From Streptomyces sp. NBC_00271 (GTDB lineage Bacteria; Actinomycetota; Actinomycetes; Streptomycetales; Streptomycetaceae), in contig NZ_CP108070.1 in assembly GCF_036178845.1 (NCBI RefSeq), positions 5,456,001 through 5,520,000 of the forward strand: a stretch of 64,000 nt of DNA. The letters run 5' to 3'. Below the pieces are notes generated by a model. It had not been told where the DNA came from, searched no databases, and worked only from the letters and a program-made list of their open reading frames with translations. The translations under genes were made by a program, and so were the position numbers. Shown one piece after another: positions 58,010 through 64,000 of this stretch; position 1 is the first letter of the stretch, and the number at the start of each line of letters is the position of its first letter.

Positions 58010-58316
58010 GGCGTACCCCCTGTGGCTGCGGTGCCTGCCCACGCACCGAGTTGACGTGTCCTCATCGGCCAACCACAGCGAAGGAAGTCGGCCATGAAGA
58101 TCAATGCCCCGCCGATATACCGAAGATGCGAGACATGTGAGGATTGCCGGGGTACAGGCGGTTGCCTCGACCCCACCCCTGGTTACCCACGACCCGCTGC
58201 CGTTCCCCCTGCGCGCCCCCACCCGTGCATCCATGCGCCCCACACGCGGGAACGATGCCCCTCCCCCGCGCACGGGCCCCCCGTAACCCCCTGTGGCGAC
58301 TAGAGTTGTGTTCATC
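58010..58316. other. Divergent gap between NsdA-like and PrimPol-like genes
   Basis: 307 bp. It holds a TAGAGT -10-like element (58301-58306) placed 10 nt before the GTG of the PrimPol-like gene, which suggests a leaderless transcript. A 69-codon ORF (58094) with a GAAGGAAG site was considered and not accepted as a gene. Confidence 0.5.
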
Positions 58317-58970
58317 GTGGAAGAGACCATCGCGGGGCCCGAGGCCGTCCAAATCCCGAAGCAGCGTGGCGAATCACTGCTTGACACCGCCGTGCGATAT
58401 GCCGAAGAGCGCCATTGGGACGTGTTCCCGGGCACGTGGCTCGAGGCCGTCGAAGGGATGCAACGCTGCTCCTGCGGCGAGGCCACCTGCCCCACGCCGG
58501 GCGCACACGCGACGCGCGAGGACTGGGCGACGCAGGCGACGGGCAGTGCGACCGCCGCGCGCCGGATGTGGTCGAAGCAGCCGAACGCGTCGATCCTGCT
58601 GCCCACCGGGCGTACGTTCGATGCGATCGATGTGCCGGAGACAGCCGGGTTCCTCGCGCTCGCCCGCATGGAGCGGATGGAACTGACGCTGGGGCCGGTG
58701 ACGTGCACGCCGGACCGGCGCATGCACTTCTTCGTCCTTCCCGGCGCGGCGGTGAAGGTCCCCGACCTGGTACGCCGACTGGGCTGGCCGCCCGCCTCCC
58801 TCGACCTGGTCACCCTGGGCGAAGGCTCGTACGTGGCGGCTCCGCCCACCCGGTTCGGTTCACGGGGTGCGGTGCAGTGGGCCTGCCGGCCGACGCCGGC
58901 GAATCGGTGGCTGCCGGATGCGGAGGAATTGATCTCGCCGCTCGCCTACGCGTGCGGGCGGGATCGCTGA
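58317..58970 (+). CDS. Bifunctional DNA primase/polymerase (PrimPol) N-domain protein
   Basis: A 217-aa stand-alone PrimPol-like protein. It has LLDTAVRYAEERHWDVFPGT, CSCGEATCPTPGAH (metal/primase region) and LLPTGRTFDAIDVPE, where the catalytic acidic pair would lie (DAIDVPE). Streptomyces has several short proteins of this family with no clear replication role. The GTG at 58317 is preferred because a TAGAGT -10 element ends 10 nt upstream and no ribosome site exists (leaderless). Confidence 0.82.
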   Translation: MEETIAGPEAVQIPKQRGESLLDTAVRYAEERHWDVFPGTWLEAVEGMQRCSCGEATCPTPGAHATREDWATQATGSATAARRMWSKQPNASILLPTGRTFDAIDVPETAGFLALARMERMELTLGPVTCTPDRRMHFFVLPGAAVKVPDLVRRLGWPPASLDLVTLGEGSYVAAPPTRFGSRGAVQWACRPTPANRWLPDAEELISPLAYACGRDR

Positions 58971-58984
58971 CGCCGGTCTGCGCC

Positions 58985-59040
58985 GTATTCGTCTGCGGGT
59001 TCGCTGTGGCTGGTCGCGCAGTTCCTCGCGCCCCTAAAAG
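58985..59040. repeat. REP-like element, copy C (inverted)
   Basis: GTATTCGTCTGCGGG... to ...GCGCAGTTCCTCGCGCCCCT is the reverse-orientation counterpart of the right half of copy A. It sits between the PrimPol-like and ABC ATPase genes. Confidence 0.65.
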
Positions 59041-59075
59041 CCTAAAAGCAGGGCACTCGCCCTTAGGGTGCTCAC

Positions 59076-59870
59076 ATGGCCGAGCAAACAGGGGCAGACG
59101 CTCCCGCCGTACGTGTGCAAGGGCTCTGGAAGCGGTTCGGGGAGCAGGTCGCGGTCGCCGGGATCGATCTGGAGTTGCCGGCGGGGCGGTTCATCGGGCT
59201 CGTAGGGCCCAACGGCGCGGGCAAGACGACCACTCTCTCAATGGTGACCGGGCTGCTCAGGCCCGACCAGGGCGGCGTCGAGGTCGTCGGCCATGACGTC
59301 TGGCGCGACCCGGCGGCGGTGAAGGCCCGGATCGGCATACTCCCCGAGGGCCTGCGGCTCTTCGAACGGCTCTCCGGGCGTGAGCTCCTCGCCTACACCG
59401 GCCGGTTGCGCGGCCTGCCCGGCGCCGAGGTCGACAAGCGCACCACCCAGCTCCTCGACGTCCTCGACCTCGCGGGCGCCCAGCACAAACTCGTCGTCGA
59501 CTACTCGACGGGCATGCGCAAGAAGATCGGCCTCGCCGCCGCTCTCCTCCACAACCCCGAGGTCCTCTTCCTCGACGAGCCGTTCGAGGGCGTCGACCCC
59601 GTCTCCGCGCAGACCATCCGCGGCGTCCTGGAGCGCTACACGGCATCGGGCGCCACGGTCGTCTTCTCCTCCCACGTCATGGAACTCGTCGAATCGCTGT
59701 GCGACTGGGTGGCCGTCATGGTCGCGGGGCGCATCCGCGCGCACGGCCCGCTCGCGGAGGTCCGCGGCGACGCGCCCTCCCTCCAGCAGGCGTTCCTTGA
59801 ACTGGTCGGCGCACAGGGCCGCGACCGCGGGTCCGACCTGGACTGGCTGGGCGGCGGGGCGACGCGATGA
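59076..59870 (+). CDS. ABC transporter ATP-binding protein
   Basis: A 264-aa ATPase of the ABC-2/DrrA-like type. Walker A GPNGAGKTTT (about 47-56) and Walker B VLFLDEPFEG are intact. The signature reads YSTGMRKK instead of LSGGQ, which is usual for ABC-2 export ATPases. It pairs with the permease gene, whose ATG overlaps the stop (ATGA). The substrate is unknown. Confidence 0.92.
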   Translation: MAEQTGADAPAVRVQGLWKRFGEQVAVAGIDLELPAGRFIGLVGPNGAGKTTTLSMVTGLLRPDQGGVEVVGHDVWRDPAAVKARIGILPEGLRLFERLSGRELLAYTGRLRGLPGAEVDKRTTQLLDVLDLAGAQHKLVVDYSTGMRKKIGLAAALLHNPEVLFLDEPFEGVDPVSAQTIRGVLERYTASGATVVFSSHVMELVESLCDWVAVMVAGRIRAHGPLAEVRGDAPSLQQAFLELVGAQGRDRGSDLDWLGGGATR

Positions 59871-61489
59871 GCACGAGCACCTCCGGAGTCTCCTCCGAGG
59901 CCTCGATCACCCCCGTCGTCGTACGGCTGAAGCTGTCGCTGCTGCGCAACGGGCTGCGACAGTCGGCCGGGCGGCGGGCCGCGTACATCACCTCGGTCGT
60001 CGTCGTCCTCCTCTTCGCCGCCCTCCAACTGCTCGGCCTCATCGCCCTGCGCGGCAACGCGCACGCCGCGTCCGTCACCGTCCTGCTGATCGCGGTCATG
60101 GCGCTCGGCTGGGCCGTGATGCCGCTGTTCTTCCCCAGCGGCGACGAGACCCTCGACCCGACCCGGCTCGTCATGCTGCCGTTGCGACCGCACCCGCTGG
60201 TCCGGGCGCTGCTCGTGGCCTCGCTGGTCGGTATCGGACCGCTGTTCACCCTGTGCCTGCTGGTCGGTTCCGTGATCTCCGTGGCGCACGGCACGGCGGC
60301 ATACGTCACCGGTGTCGTGGCCGTGCCGTTGGCGCTGCTCGTCTGTGTGGCCCTCGCGCGGGCCGTGGCCGCCGCCAACATCCGGCTGCTGTCCAGCCGC
60401 AAGGGCCGCGACCTGGCCGTACTGAGCGGCCTCGTCATCGCGATCGGCGCACAGCTCGTCAACTTCGGCGCACAGCAGCTCGGTTCGGCGGGTGGACTGT
60501 CCCGGCTCGACCCGGCGGCGGACGTGCTGCGCTGGGTGCCGCCCGGGTCGGCGATCGGCGCGGTGGACTCGATGAGCAGGGGCTCGTACGGGGTGGGGGT
60601 CGCCCAACTCGTCCTGAGCGCGGCGGCGCTGGTGGGGCTGCTGGCGCTCTGGTCGAGGCACCTGACCCTGCTGATGACCTCCCCGGACGGGTCGACGTTG
60701 CAGGCGGGCGAAAGTGCGGCGCGGGAGCGGATCCCGACGGGCGGGCTGCGCCGGCTGCTGCCCTCGGGGCGCACCGGGACCGTGATGGAGCGCAGCCTGC
60801 GGTACGTGTGGCGCGACCCGAAGACGAAGGCCGCGTGGGTGACCTCGCTGGCGATCGGGCTGATCGTGCCCGTGTTCAACGCCCTGCAGGGCACCGGCTC
60901 GATCTACTTCGCGTGCTTCGCGACCGGAATGCTCGGCATCCAGATGTACAACCAGTTCGGTCAGGACACCTCCGCGTTCTGGATGGTCGCGATGGCCATC
61001 GCGTCCCCGCACGACGCGTACGTCGAACTGCGCGGGCGTGCGCTGGCGCTGCTGGTGATCACCCTGCCGTACGCGACCCTCGTGACCGTGCTGACGACGG
61101 CGATGCTCGACGACTGGTCCAAGCTGCCCGAGGTGCTCGGCCTGTCCTTCGCGCTGCTCGGCGCGATGCTGGCCACCGGCGCCTGGTCCTCGGCCCGCTT
61201 CCCGTACTCGATCCCGCAGGAGGGCTACAAGAACGTGGCCCCCGGGCAGGCGGGCCTCGCCTGGATCGCCATCTTCGGCGGGATGGTCTCGGCGGCGCTG
61301 CTGACCGCTCCCGTCATCGCCCTCACGATCTGGCTGAACGTGACGGCGGACGGGGACCGGTGGAGCTGGCTGCTGCTGCCGCTGGGGGCCGGATACGGGG
61401 CGCTGATCACGGCGTTCGGGCTGCGGATGGCGGCGCCGCGGACGGCCCGACGGCTGCCGGAGATCCTGGCGGCGGTCAGCAAGGGCTGA
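59867..61489 (+). CDS. ABC transporter permease
   Basis: A 540-aa membrane protein with ten or more hydrophobic helices (AAYITSVVVVLLFAALQLLG, VTVLLIAVMALGWAVMPLFF and others) and no solute-binding domain. It is the partner of the ATPase just upstream, with an overlapping start. Its C-terminus ends near the hydrolase gene, which is transcribed towards it. Confidence 0.87.
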   Translation: MSTSTSGVSSEASITPVVVRLKLSLLRNGLRQSAGRRAAYITSVVVVLLFAALQLLGLIALRGNAHAASVTVLLIAVMALGWAVMPLFFPSGDETLDPTRLVMLPLRPHPLVRALLVASLVGIGPLFTLCLLVGSVISVAHGTAAYVTGVVAVPLALLVCVALARAVAAANIRLLSSRKGRDLAVLSGLVIAIGAQLVNFGAQQLGSAGGLSRLDPAADVLRWVPPGSAIGAVDSMSRGSYGVGVAQLVLSAAALVGLLALWSRHLTLLMTSPDGSTLQAGESAARERIPTGGLRRLLPSGRTGTVMERSLRYVWRDPKTKAAWVTSLAIGLIVPVFNALQGTGSIYFACFATGMLGIQMYNQFGQDTSAFWMVAMAIASPHDAYVELRGRALALLVITLPYATLVTVLTTAMLDDWSKLPEVLGLSFALLGAMLATGAWSSARFPYSIPQEGYKNVAPGQAGLAWIAIFGGMVSAALLTAPVIALTIWLNVTADGDRWSWLLLPLGAGYGALITAFGLRMAAPRTARRLPEILAAVSKG

Positions 61490-61579
61490 GCCGACGGGGA
61501 GGCCGATGAGCAGGGCGACGGGGAGGGCGAGCTGTCCGGTCGGCGTCCCGCGGCCCAGGTCCGGTTCAAACGACGGGCC

Positions 61580-62455
61580 CTAGCGGTCCTGGCCGGTGAG
61601 TACGCCGTCGAGGAAGGGCTCGATCGCCGCTCGCCACGCCTCCGGCTGGTCGTAGTGCACGAGGTGACCGGCGTCGGCCACCTCCGCGTACTGGCCGTGC
61701 GGCAGGACGCGGACCATCTCCTGGGCCTCGGCCCGGCCGAGCTCGCCGTCCAGGCCCCGTACGACCAGCGCGGGGCACTGGACCTGGGCGAGCTCCTCCC
61801 AGTGGGCGTCGTACACCCAGGTCTGGCGGGACTTGAGCATCTGCTCGGGTTCGAAGACCGGGCGCCAGCCGTCGGCGGACTCGTGCATCACCTCGGCGTA
61901 GAACTCGCCGCGGGAGGGGTTCGGGCGCTCCACCCAGGGGTCGTCCTCGCCGAACCACTTCCGTACGTCGGCGAGCGTGGCGAAGGGCATGGGCCAGGCC
62001 TTGAACCAGTCCTCCCACTCACGCTGCGACGCGGCCCCCAACGCCGAGGCCCGCATGTCGCAGATGATCAGCCCGCGGACGAGGTCGGGGCGCTTGGCGG
62101 CGAGCTGCCAGCCGGTCAGCGCGCCCATCGCGTGCCCGATGAGGACGGTCGGGGCGAGACCCAGCTGCTCGAGAGCGGCCTCGACGTCCTCGACGTACGC
62201 CTCCCGCGTGTACTGCCCCTCCGGCGCCTTGTCGCTCTGGCCGTGGCCGCGCTGGTCGAGGGCGACCGCGCGATGCCGCTCGGAGAGCCAGCGGGCGGTG
62301 GACGCCCAGTGGGAGGCGCGGCCCATGAGGCCGTGCAGAAGCAGCACGCCGGGGGCCGGCGGGGTCCTGGGCGGGTCGGTCTTGGGAGGATCGGCGAACT
62401 CCCAGGCAGCGAGGCGTAGGCCGCCCGCGCCCGTCACGTCGATGCGCCGCACCAT
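61580..62455 (-). CDS. Alpha/beta-hydrolase fold protein lacking the catalytic Ser
   Basis: A 291-aa alpha/beta-hydrolase-like protein: LLHGLMGRASHW (oxyanion HG), ALDQRGHGQSDK, the nucleophile-elbow position IGHAMGAL, the acid region VRGLDGELGRAEA and VADAGHLVHYDQP with the late His. The elbow carries Ala (GCG) where Ser is expected, so classical ester hydrolysis by a Ser nucleophile is ruled out unless another residue substitutes. It could be a cofactor-free lyase/oxygenase-like or a non-catalytic member. Confidence 0.85.
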   Translation of the reverse strand: MVRRIDVTGAGGLRLAAWEFADPPKTDPPRTPPAPGVLLLHGLMGRASHWASTARWLSERHRAVALDQRGHGQSDKAPEGQYTREAYVEDVEAALEQLGLAPTVLIGHAMGALTGWQLAAKRPDLVRGLIICDMRASALGAASQREWEDWFKAWPMPFATLADVRKWFGEDDPWVERPNPSRGEFYAEVMHESADGWRPVFEPEQMLKSRQTWVYDAHWEELAQVQCPALVVRGLDGELGRAEAQEMVRVLPHGQYAEVADAGHLVHYDQPEAWRAAIEPFLDGVLTGQDR

Positions 62456-63417
62456 AGGTCTGGCACCCCCCTAGCTCGCTCGGACCGCTCGCTCCCGCTC
62501 GAGTCGGCCGGTCCACTCGTACCGCTTCCTGCCGCGCTTCCTGCTGCTGTCGTGCCGCTTTCGTGCCGCTTTCGTGCCGTTGAGTCTGCTGATGCATTGC
62601 TCTACATGTACCCGATTTGCCTGTGAAACGCCGCCAGGCTATCGAATGAGCATTCGAAAATACTCCTCTCGGCGGCAATACCCCTCGTTCGAGTGACCAC
62701 CCTCGGGGATTGACCGCCGTCGCCGAGGGGAGATCTTCAGCGGGAGGCGGACCGCTCGGGGAAATTGGTCCGAAGGGGATGACCCTGGGAGCTCGGGGCT
62801 CCGGGTCAGCACAGGGGAGGACAGGCCCCGGCGCCGTAAGGTGCCGGGGCCCTCTCCACATCTACGGCACATCCTTCCCGCCCCCTCCCCAACCGTGCGA
62901 CATCCCTCTTGGACACGGTCAAGAGCCCTCAGGTCATATGCCTCACGGGTCAGCCTCGCACGCAAACGGTCGCGGCGCTGCGATTCCGCACACTGAATCT
63001 TGGTTTCGGCCATCTATCGAAAACATCACAACTGCCCCTGTGGTCGCGGGAGTTGACATGACCGAGGTGAGTCGACGGAGGTGCGGGAAGGGGATGGAGC
63101 GTTGGGTCACCGCGGGCGGACGACACGCTCCACGGCGAGCGACCTGCGCCATGGCGCCCACGCCCGCGCCCGGCGCGTTGAACGGAGCGCCGGGTCGGCC
63201 CCGACGGGCGGTGTCACCGTGCGCGGGCTCGATCGCCACCGACGCGCAGTGGGCGGGCCGGGTCGACGCCTGCCCACGACGGTCGGCGGGCGCCCGGAGG
63301 CCGACCCGGGGTTCGGCGGATGCCGGACCCCGTGGCCCACCCCCGGGAGCTGCCCCTCGCGGGCTCAGGGCCGGGAAGCCCGCACCGGGGTGCGAGGCCT
63401 CCCACGATCACCGGATG
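62456..63417. other. Gene-free 960-bp stretch upstream of the hydrolase
   Basis: No convincing CDS. It contains the inverted repeat TCGAATG-AG-CATTCGA (62642-62657), a CTCGTTCGAG palindrome near 62685 and three direct repeats CGTGCCGCTTT (near 62553-62580). A minus-strand ORF starts at an ATG near 62597 but its frame overlaps the hydrolase start. AT-rich stretches and phased inverted repeats suggest regulatory or RNA function. Confidence 0.5.
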
Positions 63418-64000
63418 TCAGCGCTTGGCGACGAACACGTGGGACGCGACGTCCGACTCCAGCTCCGCCGCCTCACCACCGCTGCCGACGAGCACGCCGC
63501 CCGCCGACTCCGTCACGCTCACCACGGAGCCGGGCTGCACGCCCGCGCGCCGCAGCGTGTACATCAGCTGCGCGTCCGTCTGGATGGGCTCGCCGATCCG
63601 GCGCACGACGACCGTCTTGCCGTCCAGGCCGGGGTCGAGCTCGGCCAGGGACACCATGCTCTCGTCCAGGAACGGGTCGGCGCCGTCCTTCTCGCCGAGC
63701 TCCTCCAGGCCGGGGATCGGGTTGCCGTACGGCGACTCGGTCGGGTGGCGCAGCAGCTCCAGCACGCGCCGCTCCACCGCCTCGCTCATCACGTGCTCCC
63801 AGCGACACGCCTCGGCGTGCACCTGCTCCCACTCCAGACCGATCACGTCGACGAGCAGGCACTCCGCGAGGCGGTGCTTGCGCATCACTCGGGTGGCGAG
63901 ACGACGGCCCTCCTCGGTCAGCTCCAGGTGCCGGTCGGTGGCGACCGCCACCAGACCGTCGCGCTCCATGCGCGCCACCGTCTGGCTGACCGTCGGACCG
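63418..64000 (-). CDS. dmdR1: DtxR-family iron-dependent repressor DmdR1 (5' end beyond edge)
   Basis: The visible 193 residues are the C-terminal part of a DtxR/IdeR repressor. They begin in the recognition region (GPTVSQTVARMERDGLVAV) and cover the dimerisation/metal domain (RKHRLAECLLVDVIGLEWEQ, HAEACRWEHVMSE with metal ligands Cys, Glu and His) and the SH3-like domain (AQLMYTLRRAGVQPGSVV). In Streptomyces, DmdR1 represses siderophore genes with Fe2+. The start lies past the right edge. Confidence 0.93.
   Translation of the reverse strand, partial: GPTVSQTVARMERDGLVAVATDRHLELTEEGRRLATRVMRKHRLAECLLVDVIGLEWEQVHAEACRWEHVMSEAVERRVLELLRHPTESPYGNPIPGLEELGEKDGADPFLDESMVSLAELDPGLDGKTVVVRRIGEPIQTDAQLMYTLRRAGVQPGSVVSVTESAGGVLVGSGGEAAELESDVASHVFVAKR

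Noticed and set aside
58094..58303. 69-codon Cys-rich ORF with a GAAGGAAG site
   Set aside because: It lies in the divergent promoter region of the NsdA-like and PrimPol-like genes, has no recognisable domain, ends just before a -10-like element and has unusual Pro/His/Cys content. I found no second line of support.
1..64000. CRISPR array, tRNA/rRNA genes, insertion sequence or prophage
   Set aside because: No phased identical repeat-spacer array, no tRNA-like cloverleaf and no transposase, integrase or phage structural genes were found. The tandem repeats at 4586, 5569 and 42087 are short, adjacent and lack spacers.

Overview
The window is high-GC actinobacterial DNA, almost certainly from a Streptomyces. 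Codon use, GTG starts, GTGA/ATGA start-stop overlaps and gene content all fit. The conserved backbone matches the part of the Streptomyces chromosome that carries the global secondary-metabolism locus afsR-afsS-afsK-kbpA, then purU and, at the right edge, the iron regulator DmdR1. I name these from sequence features and from memory of the S. coelicolor gene order; no database was searched.

Layout. 1-6912: a leftward catabolic block (aldehyde dehydrogenase, D-aminoacylase-type amidohydrolase, two LLM flavin/F420 oxidoreductases, SDR, ACMSD-like amidohydrolase). 7210-10612: afsR, then the tiny repeat protein AfsS with an AfsR/PhoP-type direct repeat upstream and a strong terminator. 10613-11088: a decayed AbiEi/DUF559-type pseudogene. 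11091-15166: divergent acyl-CoA ligase versus lipid-transfer thiolase / DUF35 / crotonase. 15308-18545: afsK and a KbpA-like gene. 18700-19347: a TetR regulator. 19432-22400: F420-type reductase, acyl-CoA dehydrogenase (ACAD) and a second lipid-transfer thiolase. 22528-27313: mixed genes (PNPOx, LysR with a divergent SDR, two GNATs, a second DUF35). 27339-34844: DoxX-like protein, flavin monooxygenase, secreted protein, NDP-forming acyl-CoA ligase, crotonase, flavin reductase. 34889-41671: MFS, GlxA-type regulator, alcohol dehydrogenase, ACAD, SDR, cyclase. 42130-48085: HATPase, two ACADs with an amidohydrolase, acyl-CoA ligase. 48105-64000: ordinary Streptomyces housekeeping and signalling genes (EF-hand, STAS, sigma/anti-sigma pair, purU, ABC proteins, DmdR1).

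The main result is a shared 15-bp palindrome, consensus CTGACGGNCCGTCAG. I found fifteen copies by eye. They lie just upstream of essentially every catabolic operon (ACADs, ligases, lipid-transfer/DUF35, amidohydrolases, LLM, SDR, cyclase, flavin reductase, DoxX) and not at the housekeeping genes. Several copies abut the start codon. This defines a regulon of about 25 genes interleaved with the afs locus, probably under a TetR-type repressor. The TetR gene at 18700 is the obvious candidate, because a degenerate copy overlaps its start codon. A second degenerate copy lies 11 bp before afsR. The enzyme set (two lipid-transfer/DUF35 sets, two types of ACAD subunit, FadD-like ligases, crotonases, F420/flavin enzymes) resembles beta-oxidation plus retro-aldol removal of side chains from a cyclic or isoprenoid-like substrate. 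The substrate cannot be read from the sequence.
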